NCBI GenBank assembly: GCA_963920525.1
Contig: OY986435.1
Coordinates: forward strand, 102,545,615-102,609,614
DNA: 64,000 nucleotides
From: Dichetophora obliterata
Taxonomy: Eukaryota > Arthropoda > Insecta > Diptera > Sciomyzidae
Reading direction: 5' to 3'
In this document: piece after piece, positions 22,494 through 35,163 of the stretch
How positions within the stretch are numbered: position 1 is the stretch's first letter
How the letters are laid out: the number at the start of each line of letters is the position of its first letter
Translations under genes and position numbers: made by a program
Notes under the pieces: model-generated
Databases searched by the model: none
Told to the model about the DNA's origin: nothing
Seen by the model: the letters and a program-made list of their open reading frames with translations, nothing else

Positions 22494-25324
22494 ATGTCAC
22501 GTTTGAGTAATAATTGTAACGGTGTTAATAATAAGATTCTTGTGGATGAATTGTGTCAAAAACAACCTGGCTTGAAGGTTGTTCATTTTAACGCTAGGAG
22601 CTTAAATTCAGTAAAAATGGACTATGTTAAGTATATTTTCGGGGATTCGTCTGTTGATGTTATTTGTGTATCTGAAACTTGGTTTTTTTGTGATGTTTTA
22701 GATTCTGTTTATAATATTAAAAATTATACTATCTTTAGAAACGATAGGCCCGGTAGGAGGGGAGGCGGGGTTGCAATATACTGCCGATGTAACTTAAAGG
22801 CCAAAGTCATAAATAAATCTAATAATGCTAGTCCTATCGAGTACCTGAGTATATGTATAGCTGACAATAGTGTGAATGTATTTTTGTCCTGTGTATACAA
22901 TCCGAATAAGTGCAATAGCTTGGACTCCTATTTTTCAGAATTGTCAGATCATTCAATATATTTTAATTATTTTGTTATATGTGGTGACTTTAATGTTAAT
23001 CTTTTATGTAATGACATCTCAACACGTTCTATATATGACAATATTGCATCTGTTGGTCTCTCTGTTTTAAATGATACTGTGCCTACGCGTTTTTCGTCTA
23101 ATGACAGTCCTAGTCTCCTTGATTATTTTATTGTATCTGACATCTCAACTGTTTTATTGTTTGACCAATTTTACTTTTTATCGGACCATGATTTAATTTT
23201 TTGTACACTTGACATTAATCTTTCTCGTTCTGCTACGTCAAATATATTTTCGTATCGTGATTTTAAGTCGATTGATTCACAGTCTCTTTTATGTGACTTG
23301 TCTTTAATACCGTGGAATGATGTGTGGTTTTGTCCTAATATTGAAGACAAAGTAGCTTTATTTACAAGTGCAATAAATGAACTTTTTGTTAATCATGTTC
23401 CGTTAAAAACTGTTACTGTTAGAAATAATTTGTGTCCCTGGTTTACCAATCGTGTGCAGATTGCCATAAAAAACGTAATAAGTTGCGCTCGATATGGAGA
23501 AAGAACCCTACACCTGAGAAATGGGAAAATTATAGGTGTGCAAGGAATTCTTCCATTGCTATAACAAGGCAATCTAAAATAAAATATTGCTCTTTTAAAT
23601 TAAATACATCTCTTCCACCTAAGGTATTATGGAATAATTTAAAAAATTTCTGCATTGTTGATAAGCAGACACTTAACTGCCAAATTCATCCTGACTCTCT
23701 CAATGAATATTTTCTATCCAGCTTCAATGAAAATCAAAATAACACTCCTAACTCTTTTAATATTCCAGATTCTCCTGTTGAGCAAACATTTCAGTTTTCA
23801 ACGGTAACGGAATATGAAGTAGCAAAAGCTGTTTTAAAAATTAAAATCGAACGCAGTTGGTGAAGATGGCATAAATCTTAAATTTATAAAGATTATTTTA
23901 CCCCATGTTCTTAGCTCCCTAACCCATATTATAAATCATAGTTTTACCACATCATATTTTCCTTGTTTGTGGAAATCTGCTGTAGTAACGCCGGTAGCAA
24001 AGAAAACTGTAGCTTGCGAGCCAAAAGATTTCAGGCCTATAAGCATCTTGTCTTCACTATCCAAAGTGTGTTTATCTCTTATGGCAAATCAAATATCGTC
24101 TTTTCTAAGTCAAAAAAAATCTTTTGTCTCCATACCAATCAGGTTTTCGTGCTGGTCACAGTTGCTCTACTGCAACGATTAAAGTTTTGGATGACATAAG
24201 GTACCCTTATGATGATGGCCAATTAACTTTATTGTCTTCTTGATTTTTCTAAAGCTTTCGACACTGTTTGTCATGAACTTCTCTGTCATAAATTAAAATA
24301 TATGTATGGATTCTGTGACAATGCCACTCGTCTTTTAAGTAGCTATTTGATAAATAGGAAACAAAGGGTAAAGGTTGGCACACATTTTTCTTACTACAAA
24401 GCTGTTTACTGCGGTGTGCCCCAGGGGTCGGTTCTTGGTCCTCTGCTCTTCTCTATGTTTGTAAATGACATTTTTCACTGCTGCACCCATTCATCAATGC
24501 ACGCCTATGCTGATGACGTTCAAATTTATTTGTCTGGTCAAACAAATCTTATGGAAGATCTAGTCTGTAAACTTAATGAAGATCTTCATAGTATAAGTCT
24601 ATGGGCTATGAAAAATAGTCTCCATCTTAATGTTCTTAAGTCCTATGTGCTGCCTATCTCTAAACAAAAAATAAGCTTTAGCTCCATTCCAGATGTGTTA
24701 ATGGATGATAATACAATAAAAATGGTCGATAGTGTTGTAAGTCTTGGGTTTCATGTAAATGCCTCCCTCACGTGCACAGATCACATCAACAGTGTAGTCC
24801 GCAAAGTATATTACATCTTGCGAAATCTTAGAATGTCTGCAGAATACACTCCTATTGCTATAAGACGTAAGCTTGTAATTCAGCTCATTGTTCCTGTCAT
24901 AACTTATTCTGAACTTGTGTGTAGTAACCTAGACTCGCGGTCCCAACTTAAATTACAAATTGCTTTTAATCATGTCACACGTTATGTCTATGGCTTACGT
25001 AGATTCGATCATTTAGCTGATTTAAGAAATTGTATACTTGGGTATGACATGGTTAGTTATTCAAATATCAGAAATTGTATTTTTCTACATAAACTAATAC
25101 ATTATAAAACACCTTTTTATCTGTTTGAAAAACTGCAATTTAGTCGATCGCAAAGAAGCCAAACGCTAATTCTACCAAGTTTTAACTACCTTAACTCTAC
25201 AAGACTATTTTTTGTTAATGCCGTTCGTTTATGGAATTCATTACCAAGTCAACTAAAATTGATACAGTCAAAAACGATTTTCAAACATGCTATTCTAAGG
25301 CATTTTTCGTCGCCTATTTCTTAG
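22494..25324 (+). pseudogene. LINE A ORF2: AP-endonuclease and reverse transcriptase
   Basis: The frame from ATG 22494 carries the endonuclease: 'VVHFNARSLN', 'VDVICVSETWF', 'RRGGGVAIYC', 'VICGDFNVN' and 'FLSDHDLIFCTL'. It shifts near 23460, 23855 and 24180-24300. RT signs are 'DFRPISILSSLSKVC', 'GVPQGSVLGPLLFSMFVNDI' and the catalytic 'HAYADDVQIYLSG' (24497-24535). The C-terminal 'FFVNAVRLWNSLPSQLK' is typical of CR1/Jockey-group LINEs. No RNase H domain is present. Confidence 0.9.
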
Positions 25325-25562
25325 CAAAAAGTCTGTTCTCTCTTTGCGCTCTATCTCCATTTTTTTTCTTTATCTTTCTTTTCCAATCTTTTTTCCTGCT
25401 TTATGTATTAATATAATGTTATTTGTTATTTATATAACTATTTCGTTCCTTATCTTAGTTTAAGTTAAATTATAAATTAATCATTGTATTCAAAACTATT
25501 TGTCATTAAGCTTTGTACTTTAAAAGAACTAAGTTCTTAGTGTACTAATATAATAAAGGCAC

Positions 25563-25563
<1 letters not shown>

Positions 25564-25611
<48 letters not shown>
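25564..25611 (+). repeat. (TAA)n microsatellite, LINE A tail
   Basis: About fifteen TAA units end copy A and directly abut the truncated 5' edge of LINE copy B. Confidence 0.9.
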
Positions 25612-25612
<1 letters not shown>

Positions 25613-25614
<2 letters not shown>

Positions 25615-28600
25615 GAAGAAATTGTTCTGCTAAGTTGAATACCTCGCTACCTTCTAAAGTATTGTGGAGGAATCTGAAAAACTTTGGTATTGGGAAAAAA
25701 TCTGCTACTGACTGCAACGTGGATCCTGATGTTCTTAATAATTTTTTTTTAGCTAACAATAGCAGTCCTGTAAACCATACAATTGTCGATATGCTGATTG
25801 AACCAACATTTCAATTTTCTGCTGTGAGTGAGAGTGGCGTTGGCAAGTGCATATTGAAAATAAAATCAAATGCTGTCGGTGAGGATGATATTTCGATAAA
25901 GTTTATTAAACTTATTTTACCATACGTACTTCAATCTCTAACGCACATAATTAATCACTGCTTTACAACGTCTACTTTCCCACACTCCTGGAAAATAGCA
26001 AAAGTACTACCGGTTGCCAAAAAATCGTCAGCGTCTGATACCAACGATTTCAGGCCAATATGTATTCTGTCTTCGCTGTCTAAAGTGTGCGAAGATATAA
26101 TGGCTGATCAAATCTCAAAATACTTAAGCATTAGTAATTTATTGTCTCCTTTACAGTCTGGATTTCGTGCTGGAAATCATACGATGAAGGCCTAGTTACT
26201 TTACTCTGCATGCTTCATTTTTCCAAAGCGTTTGATAGCGTAAATCACATTCTGCTTTGTCAAAAACTTAAGTGTTGGTATGGGTTTTGTAATAATGCTG
26301 TAAGTCTTTTAGAAAGCTACTTGTCCAACAGGTTGCAAAGAGTAAGAATAGGGGATAAGTGTTCTCAATTTGAATTGGTAAGCAGTGGAGTGCCCCAGGG
26401 ATCTATTCTGGGTCCTCTGCTGTTTTCATTGTTTATTAATGATATTTTTTCAACCTTGCTGATTTGTTGATTATTATTGGTGTTGCTTGTCGTTCGTCTT
26501 CCGATGTTGTGTGTAGTAAATATGAATTTTAGACCATGTAGTGGTATTGATGATAACCGAAAGGTGTTAATTGATGTTTTGTGTAAACAACGAGACGGTC
26601 TGTCTGTTGTCTATTTTAATGCGAGAAGTTTAAATCCAGGTAAACTTGATTATGTAAAATATGTGTTTGAAAGTTCTAAAGTTGATGTTATATGTGTTTC
26701 TGAAACCTGGTTCAATAATGACATTCCTAACAGTTATTTAAGCATTGCCAACTACACTCTCTATAGAAATGACAGGATTGGTAAAAAGGGAGGTGGAGTT
26801 GCTATCTACTGCAAATCCCACTTTAAATCAAGGCTTGTAAATTCTTCCTGTGGTTCGGATGTTGAGTTTTTAAATGTTGAAATTTCTAATAATAACAATG
26901 CTAAATTACTTGTTTCCTGCGTTTATAATCTTAGCAGATGCTGCAGTTTTGAACCTTTTTTAGTGATCTGTTCAGGCGTGTAATTGATTTTGATTCCTAT
27001 GTTGTATGTGGTGACTTCAATGTTAACCTGCTTATCAAGGACAATTTATCTGGCAGCTTTTTTGATAAAGTTATGGCTGCTGGAATGACAGTTGTAAATT
27101 CTTCGAATCCAACTCGATTTGCGCCTAATGTGACTCCTAGTCTAATTGATGTATTTTTTGTTTCTGATCTTTCCTTAATTCTACTCTTTGACCAAATCTC
27201 TTTTATATCAGACCATGATCTTCTTTTCTGCTCTATAAACTTTAATACATTTTGTGATTCGTCCTCTTTACCATTATCTTTTCGCGATTACAAGTCCATA
27301 GATTTTTCGCTATTGTATGGATTCCTTTCTCAAATTTGTTGGGACAAATGTTGGTTTTGTGCTACTGTTGATGATAAGTTGAATGTTTTTGCATCGCACG
27401 TTAGATATGCATTTGAGAATTTTGTGCCTCTTCTTGCCGTGACTGTTGAAAATAAATCCTGTCCATGGTATACCTCGCACGTTAAAGCAGTGATAAAGAA
27501 AAGAAATAAACTTTATAATAGATGGAAAAAACATCGCATTGATGTGAATTGGAATTTGTATAAGCTTGCTCGCAATGAAGCTGTGTCTGTAATAAGACAC
27601 TCCAAGACATTATACTTTCACAGAAAACTTGACAGTTCACTTTCTTCCAAAGTTCTTTGGAAAAATATACGTAAGCTCGGTATCAGCAACAAGGATAATG
27701 ATCAGTGTGACATTGACAAATCTAAATGATTTCTTTCTTTCCAATAATTCATTAGGCAATAATACATTTCAATGTAATGTTCGTGTATTTGAGGAATGTG
27801 ATAAATTTTCATTTTCTAATGTTGACATAAATGACGTCACTAAAGCGATTATGAACATTAAATCTAATGTTGTTGGAGAGGATGGTATTTCCTTACGTTT
27901 TATAAAGTTAATCTTACCCTACATAATTGAACCTTTGACACATATTGTTAATCATTGCTTCACTACTTCATGTTTTCCTGAATCGTGGAAAATTGCGACT
28001 GTTATTCCGATTGCAAAAGTCACTAATGCTTCTACTATGAATGAGTTTAGACCTATAAGCATTCTGTCTGCATTTTCAAAAATATGTGAGTCCCTCATGG
28101 CTAAACAAATAAATAATCATTTAGACGCTCATAACCTTCTATCTCCATGCCAATCTAGATTCAGAGCTGGGCATAGTTGTGCGACGGTCATGCTTAAAGT
28201 CGTTGATGATATCCGGACTTCATTTGATGCAGGTCATATAACACTGCTCTGTTTATTAGATTTTTCCAAAGCCTTTGACTGTGTCAATCACTCCATTTTG
28301 TGTCAGAAGCTTAGGCTCCTTTTTGGCTTCAACAATGCTGCTGTAAATCTAATAGCCAACTATCTTTATGGTAGAAAACAAAGGGTTCATATTAAAAATA
28401 GATTTTCTGAATTGAAACATATTGTAAATGGTGTGCCACAATGATCAATTCTGGGGCCCTTACTGTTCAGTGTCTTCATTAATGACATTTCCACCGTATG
28501 CAATGATGTGATTATGCACGCTTATGCTGACGACATTCAGTTGTATTTGTCAAACCGTATAGGACTACTCGACGACTTGTGCTGCAGGTTGAATGATGAT

Positions 28601-30611
28601 CTAAGTGCAATTTGTAGGTGGGCATCTGACAATAATCTCTGCCTTAATGCAAATAAGTCATATGTTCTGCCTATCTTTAAGGAAAAACTTGACGACCTAG
28701 AGATACCGCCTATATTTTTAAATACCAACAACCTGCAAATGGTAAATAAAGTTAAAAATCTAGGGTTTTTTATCAATTCAAAACTGTCATGTTCCGACCA
28801 CATCAATAATATCATCAAAAGAATCTATTTCACGCTGCGTTGCCTACGGCTATCTGCTAGGTTTACACCAATTGAAACTAAAAAGAGACTCGTCATACAA
28901 CTAATTGTGCCTTATATCACATACTCAGAACTAGTATATAGTAATTTAGATTCACACTCAGCGCACAAAATACTTGTTGCCTTTAATGATGCGACCAGAT
29001 ATGTTTACGGATTGAGCCGGTTTGACCATATCTCATCTTTCAGTAAGAATATTTTGGGTTGTAGCATAATTAACTATCTGAAAGCGAGAAATTGTATTTT
29101 TCTGCATAAGCTCATTATCTACAGGACTCCATCATACCTTTTTCAAAAATTGCGCTTCTCTGTTTCCAACCGAACTGGGAATCTTATCATACCTAAATTT
29201 AATTGTTTGCAATGTAAGCATCTTTTCTTCGTCAATGCCATTAAACTATGGAATTCACTACCAGTTAATATTAAATCAATCGCTTGTACGAACAAATTCA
29301 AGCTATCTGTTTTATTATATTTCTCAAACGACTAAAGCAATCTAATTAAAGTTTTCACTATTTAACTGTTTTTTATCATTTAATCATTGCAATATATATG
29401 TTACAAATACTCTGAAAAAAAATTATAAATTAGTAATCAATTATTTATCTTTTAATTTTACAAGTGTCATCAGTTGATCATATACTTTCTATTTTTATTT
29501 CTACTTTTGTTCTAAACTATAAATTCTTTATTGTTTAAGTCTATAACTATTATATGCTTTAAGTTGATTATTTATGTTCCACCGTTGTACTTCTTAAAGA
29601 TCTTTTTGTATCTTACAGTACTAATTTATCCTTAAATAAATACAAATACAAATACAAACCTGCAGATATACATCTATGCATGCTTGTGCGGATGACATTC
29701 AGTTGCATCTTTCATGTAGAACAGGCCTCTTTGAAGATCTAAGTGTCAGGCTGAATGAAGATCTCAATCATATTCACCAGTGGGCCATTAATAATGGTCT
29801 GCAGCTAAATGCAGATAAATCATATGTTCTACCTATCTCAGCCTCAAAAATCTTTCCGGAGAATATTCCAGATCTATTTATAGGGGGAAAAAACTTAAAC
29901 TGGTCACAAATGTTGTAAGTCTTGGTTTTCACATTAATTCAACAATGACATGCACCGATCATGTGAATAGCGTAATACGTAAAATATATAGCATTCTGAA
30001 AAACCTAAAGATGTCTAGAGATTTTACACCCATAGAAACCAGACGTAAGCTTGTAATACAACTAATATTACCGGTAATTACCTATTCGGAACATGTGTAT
30101 TGCAAATTAGATTCAAGCTCTGAACATAAGCTACAAGTAGCATTCAACCACACAACTAGTTATGTTTACGGAATTCGGAAATTTGATCATCTTTCGCAGT
30201 TTAAGAATGCTATTCTCGGCTGCAGCATTAAAAGTTATATTAACGCCAGAAACTGTATTTTTCTCTATAAGCTAATTCATTCGAAAACTCCACGGTACCT
30301 TTTTGATAAACTACAGTTTTGCCATTTGGCTAGAAGTAATATGCTTATAGTACCGAATTTTAAATTTCTAAACCCTACTAGACTCTTCTTCATTAACGCC
30401 ATTAGATTATGGAATACCTTACCTAACCATTTAAAATCAATAAATGGAATTGGGAACTTTAGGCAAGCTATTTTTAATTTTTTTACATAATTTCTTCATA
30501 TATTTCTCTCTTTCTCTAACTCTCTAACTTTCTCTCTTTCTAAACTTCAGCTCTTTCCTCTTCGTTCCTTTTTTCTATTTTACTTTTATTTAATATATTT
30601 TATTTTAAAAT
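25613..30611 (+). mobile_element. CR1/Jockey-type LINE, copy B (split by copy C)
   Basis: Left half 25613-26456 begins in the endonuclease-RT linker ('LNTSLPSKVLWRNLKNFGIG'), so the copy is 5' truncated. It ends within RT after 'GVPQGSILGPLLFSLFINDI'. Right half resumes at 29662 with 'SMHACADDIQLHLS': YADD has become CADD, losing the conserved Tyr. It runs to the stop at 30490 after 'LFFINAIRLWNTLPNHLKSI'. A pyrimidine-rich 3' UTR reaches about 30611, where a SINE on the opposite strand abuts. AACCT flanks copy C on both sides. Confidence 0.85.
26457..29656 (+). mobile_element. CR1/Jockey-type LINE, copy C, nested in copy B
   Basis: About 3.2 kb, tail (AAATAC)n ending 29656, flanked by AACCT at 26452-26456 and 29657-29661. 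ORF2 starts at ATG 26522. Endonuclease motifs: 'VVYFNARSLN', 'VDVICVSETWF', 'KKGGGVAIYC', 'VVCGDFNVN', 'FISDHDLLFCSI'. RT: 'EFRPISILSAFSKICE', 'HAYADDIQLYLS', end 'FFVNAIKLWNSLPVN'. Breaks: a frameshift near 26960, another near 27710, and a nonsense codon at 28442 (TGA where GGA is expected in GVPQGS). It is younger than copy B. Confidence 0.9.
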
Positions 30612-30739
30612 GCGACGACCGAACAGAAAAATTATTTCAATTGAAAAAAACTTTCTGTCTGAGCTGGAATTGAACCCGGGCTACCGCGGTTCTTTAGCTT
30701 AGGAGCCACGCACTCTACCCACTAGGATACGGCCGCCAC
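30612..30739 (-). mobile_element. tRNA-derived SINE, family 2, copy 1
   Basis: On the minus strand the head has an A-box-like 'cctagtgggtagagtgcgtg' and a B-box 'gggttcaattcc'. A shared 'agacagaaagttttttt' body follows, then 'ctgttcggtcgtcgc'. Its 3' end abuts the 3' end of LINE B. Related copies: 45200-45348 and 47482-47813. Confidence 0.85.
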
Positions 30740-30741
30740 GA

Positions 30742-30775
30742 TCAAAGTTAGAACAATTAATTGTTCTAACTTTGA
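30742..30775. repeat. Perfect 34-bp palindrome
   Basis: Half-site 'tcaaagttagaacaatt' is followed at once by its exact reverse complement. It sits just beyond the SINE head. It could extrude a hairpin or be the fused ends of a lost inverted-repeat element. Confidence 0.9.
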
Positions 30776-30879
30776 CCTTAAGCTCAATAAACGATTTTAA
30801 ACTTTCAAACAACTAGAATTTGTATTTAAAATCAAGTATGATTTAAACTATCAAACATTTACAATTTGTATTTAAATTA

Positions 30880-32443
30880 CAGTGGCTCACAGCTTATTTT
30901 ATATAGTTCAACTTTCAATTTTAGGGCTTTATAACAACGAAACTAACAGTAATAGAAAAAATAATATAGTATCATTTAAAAGAACAATATGTTTAAGAAA
31001 CCAGAAAATACTAAATTTTATGCAGTCACTTGTTATTTATAAATTTTCGTATTAATTAATGATATCTGATATTTTTATTATTTGGTATGATAGCCCTTGT
31101 TGTCCACAACAGATCTAAGGTGGTTTGGCATTGATGCGACCAGTTTTTGAATGATAGGTGGCGAAATATTCACCCACTTCGTTTTCAATATCTCTTTCAG
31201 GTGGTTTTTGTTTGAAATTTGATGTTTCCGGATGTTATTTTCCAATAAAGACCACACATTTTCAATAACATTAAGGTTTGGCGACTGTGCTGGCGGCGTC
31301 ATCAATTGTGGACAGTTGTATATTAGCCTGGTTTGCACAATACCCGCTTTGTGCTTTTGATCGTCATCCTGGTAAAATCGGAAATTCAATTTTATACCCA
31401 GAACCTTTGCACTCTGCAACAAATTGTTCTTCAGGATCTGAAGGTACTTAAATTTGTAAATTGTTATTTCAATAAACGGCAACTTCCCAGTACCAGCAGC
31501 TGACATTCAGGCCCAAATCATGACGCTGCCACCGCCATGTTTCGCGGTTTGCTTTAAGTTTTTTTTTTGTTGAATACCGAGGTATTCGGTTTTCGCCACA
31601 TATAGCACATACCATCTGAACTGAATAAATTGATCTTCGGTTTATCTGCAAAAATAACTGAATTCCAGTACTCTGGGGCCTTGGACATATGTTCTTTGTC
31701 GTAGTTGAGTCTGCATAATCTGTTTTTGGGGCTAATAAACGGCTTGTTTCGTGTTACTCGGCCATGAAAGTTCTTTTTGCGCAAGACACGTCGAATAGTT
31801 TCACCACTACACTGTTTGCTCAGGTCAGTTTGAACCTCAAAAGCCATTTTCGGAGCTGAGAGTCTCGGGTTAGCCTTTATCTTCCGTACAATATGCCGCT
31901 CGTCGGTGGCATTAAAAATTTTGTTTGGTGCTTCTTTGCTCTTATTGTGCAATCGGTTCTTATGGACGAAGCGCTCGATGATCTTTTGCACTATAGAAGA
32001 ATTGATATTAACCATTTCAGCCATTTTTATATAACCAATTTTCGTTGTTGTAGCGTTGTGCGCGATCCTATTTTTAAGAATCTTAGAAGCAGACACTTGA
32101 AGAAAAAAAATCAGACTAAAAAGCTAACACAAAGCAATTATAGAAATAGAACCAAGTCATAGCTAACGAAAGAACCGTTAGACAGCACAGTATTAGAGTA
32201 CCGTAACAGAGAGAAGTGACTGCATAAAATAAGCTGCGAGATGAAATTAAGCAGTATTTTCTGTTCTTTCATTTTTTAAACAACTAAATATATGTATTCA
32301 CAATTAATGAAAAACCTTTATTTAACAAGATATTTTGCTCTTTTAAATGACACCATATTATCTTTTGTATTCCTGTTAGTTTTGTTTTTATAAAGCCCTA
32401 CAGTTTAAAGTATGCACTGCATAAAATAAGCTGTGAGCCACTG
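30880..32443 (-). mobile_element. Complete but broken Tc1-type (DD34E) transposon
   Basis: 1564 bp with ~105-bp TIRs that start CAGTGGCTCACAGCTTATTT at both ends and also share 'agggctttataa' and 'aaactaacag'. TA flanks both sides (30878-30879 and 32444-32445). Transposase is on the minus strand. Confidence 0.9.
31078..32096 (-). pseudogene. Tc1-like transposase, DD34E
   Basis: The N-terminal region (32096 on) has paired helix-turn-helix character: 'GYIKMAEMVNINSSIVQKII', 'NATDERHIVRKIKANPRLSA' and 'SGETIRRVLRKKNFHGRV'. D1 is in 'VIFADKPKINLFSSDG' (the usual DE is DK here). After shifts near 31560 and 31500 the second part has 'FRFYQDDDQKHKA' (D2) and 'PPAQSPNLNVIENVWSLLE'; exactly 34 residues lie between D2 and Glu. 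A stop/shift around 31510 breaks the frame. Confidence 0.9.
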
Positions 32444-32752
32444 TATATAAAGTCAACATAATAAATAACAAGGTCATTAAGGAAAAAACTTTAATAAAAT
32501 AATAATGATATGTAATAAAATCAACTGGTGTGAATATAACTTATGTTTTTTTAATTAATTTGATGTTATTTAAAATTTTTGAATTTAAAAATAAATTTTA
32601 TTTTAAAAAACTAATAAATTGACAAATCTATGAAACTGTGAAAAAGCTTCGCTTCTCTCGTGTGTCCAACGACGCATCTATGTTTATTTTACTATCAGCA
32701 AAGCTTTTCCTATTTTTCTGCTGTTCAGTAATGCACATATGGGCTTTTATTT

Positions 32753-33313
32753 TTATAAAAGGTCTTGCATTGTTTTACAATACGAAATATACCCGGTGAT
32801 CGTGTTTATTAAATCTTTGTTTTTAAGTCCAGAAATAATATATTTTTTGGCACAATCATCGCTGAATCCGGCTTGCCAAGCTATGGCTAACACATCATAA
32901 AAATATTTTTCAATGCTTTCGTCTGGTTGTTTTGTACGTCGCATAAGTCTTACATAAACCTTAAAGGCTGACCATGAACAATCATCTGCTTTAACCGATG
33001 AGAACCAGGAAAATGCCGCTTCCTCTTAATGCAAAGCTGCATAAAATAACACTGTTTGGTCCACCACTCGCGAGCTGAAAGAGATCTAGTCGAGGACGGA
33101 TTAAACCGGATGGTATTAACCGTTTGCATTCCTCAATTCCGCACACAAGTGAATTTCCTTTACTATTATTTGCAGTTTGAAGCTCCTTAGATATATTGCC
33201 ATGATCACTACTTCAAACGCTTTTTCTCTTTCGTGTAAAATTTTCTCCCTTTCCTCCAAATTTTTCTCACGCTCCTCAAGCGACATTCCGTTGTTTAAGC
33301 TCATTATAAACAA
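32753..33313 (-). pseudogene. LTR-retrotransposon Gag fragment
   Basis: The minus strand starts with a coiled-coil-like 'MSLEEREKNLEEREKILHER', is interrupted by stops, then reads 'AAFSWFSSVKADDCSWSAFK' and 'RRTKQPDESIEKYFYDVLAI' to 'YIISGLKNKDL'. The W-x-x-F...W-x-x-F / 'QxxDESIExY' order is that of the retrotransposon Gag capsid domain. It differs from the two gypsy elements above. No pol or LTR was recognised next to it. Confidence 0.7.
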
Positions 33314-33319
33314 TTATTT

Positions 33320-34023
33320 TATGCTAATATTATTCACCTCTGCGATTTCTTTTAGACTGACAAAAATTATCGAAAAAACCACTTCCAAAATCTACTTTTC
33401 AAATTTCAATACAAACTCAAAGAAAATATTTTTTCAAATCACTTTCAAAGCCTACTTTTCAGATTGAAATAAAATTTCCTCACAAATCCATTTTCACGCA
33501 AATTTTTTAAATTTTTTTTTATCTTTATTATTATTATTGACGTACACACACACCGATTTAAATACATATTTAAGTTTCATAAATATGCCTGAAGCAAAAA
33601 CTCATTTTACGATTTTTTTTAAAAAAATGCAGTTTCTTAAATTGTCTTTTGAATCGATTTAAGTTACCACAATTAGTGTTGAAACACCTAGCTTTTTTTT
33701 TCTTTATTTGAATTCAATCCCACTTCTGATAATTGTTATAAATCTTGAACTCGTCAGGCACGCCCTTTCTCGTCGTCTATCAAATCGAACTAACTTTCCA
33801 ACAACAACCGTGCCAACGAGCTACGAATGTAGACTTTTTTATAAAAAGTAATCAATTGAGCCGTAAGATGGGATTTTTCTCGCTCAGTGCATTATTAAAC
33901 TAACACATTTTTATAAATTTATTACTTTATAAAATTATCACATTTTGTAACGCTTTGAAAAAATTAATGCATTTTATATAATTTCATGCATGCGTCTTTA
34001 ATTGAAATTTGTTTCTATCAGTC
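33320..34023. other. AT-rich DNA between Gag fragment and SINE
   Basis: Upstream (minus strand) of the Gag fragment, so an LTR or leader would be expected here. None can be delimited: no second copy is in the window. Confidence 0.3.
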
Positions 34024-34415
34024 TTTTTTTTTTTTTTTTAAATATATCAAAGAACCAAGGCCAGCACTTTACACAATCAAGGTTTGGTCTTTGACATGCA
34101 AGGAAAGAGATAGATTTATTTAGAGAAGTTGAGTGAAACCATACGTGAATTATTGATTAGAAGAAACAACCGCGAAAGACAATTTGAATTGATTTTAACC
34201 GAGGCTAGTGTTATGCCTTAACCTCGGCAAGTATTTTTAGCCCTAAGTTGTTCCTTAAATTCCATATTTTCCACAATTTAGTTGTGGATTTCCATAATTC
34301 TTACATGTAGGATAGAACAAAAAGTGAAAAGAACCATGCCCGAACCCGGATTCGAATCAAGGACCTCTGGGTTGATAGTCTAGCGCACTCTCCACTAAAC
34401 TACAAAAGCCGACAA
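34024..34415 (-). mobile_element. tRNA-derived SINE, family 1, copy 2
   Basis: Reverse-strand homologue of 13141-13541: poly(T) at the left is the A-tail, and the head at the right has the same A-box-like 'gtttagtggagagtgcgc' and a B-box 'gattcgaatccgggttcg'. The whole ~390-bp body aligns, with several indels. No clear target duplication. Confidence 0.85.
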
Positions 34416-35163
34416 CGCGCCAAATTGTATACCTCGAGGGTGGTGTGGAAATGTAATAAAAATGCTTTTAAAAAAACAAAAAGCAGCTTACGCCTTCCTT
34501 TACTATAAACCCGAATGCGGCCCTTTTTGAATGAGTCTGTATTTGTGTGAACTGACACCAATAAGAAAAATATGTCGTTTCTGTTCAATTACACCGCTTT
34601 CTTATATGTATCTTACTTCTATGATGTAAACTCGTTCGCAGCGTTGTAATTTTAAAAAAATTTAAAATTGTCGTAATAATCATTCAATTTCAATTAAAAC
34701 CAATATAAAACGCGAGTGAATATGATATATAACTAAAGAGGCGCATATGATAGTACAAATATCTGTATATGCTAATACAAATGTATAGTACGGAGAATAT
34801 TTTTTGTATCGAAAAATTATATTCCTTGATTTTAGAATGTGTAAAAACAATCCCAATTTACTGGAAACAAGCGCTTTAAACTATATTTTAAAAAAAAATT
34901 CTTGCAATGAGTTTTATTTTTTAACATTCCGTTTTTACTTACTTGAATTGAGAATTTAATTCTGAAGTTGAGAATAATAAAATGCTTAAACATTTCTCTC
35001 CATGAAGAAAATAAGAAATATTTTTATTTAAACAAAAAACAATTATAGCTAAAGTTTTATAAATAGTATAGGTAGTTAAAGAACAAATTCCATTTTTAAG
35101 AAAATCACAAATTTGACCATTGCTCCCGGCAATTATTTGTAGGTACATCAATATAACAGTATT
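34416..35163. other. 3' flank of gene 2
   Basis: AT-rich. An AATAAA signal on the minus strand lies at 35028-35023, about 136 bp after the gene 2 stop. No other feature. Confidence 0.4.

Larger units (their letters stand above)
22261..25612 (+). mobile_element. CR1/Jockey-type LINE, copy A
   Basis: ORF2 with endonuclease and RT runs to 25324. A ~240-bp 3' UTR and a (TAA)n tail (about 25564-25611) follow. The 5' limit is uncertain: no ORF1 (Gag-like) was recognised before the ORF2 ATG at 22494. Several frameshifts make it inactive. Confidence 0.85.

Noticed and set aside
34400..34588. 62-aa minus-strand ORF beside the SINE
   Set aside because: Overlaps the SINE head and shows no family pattern.
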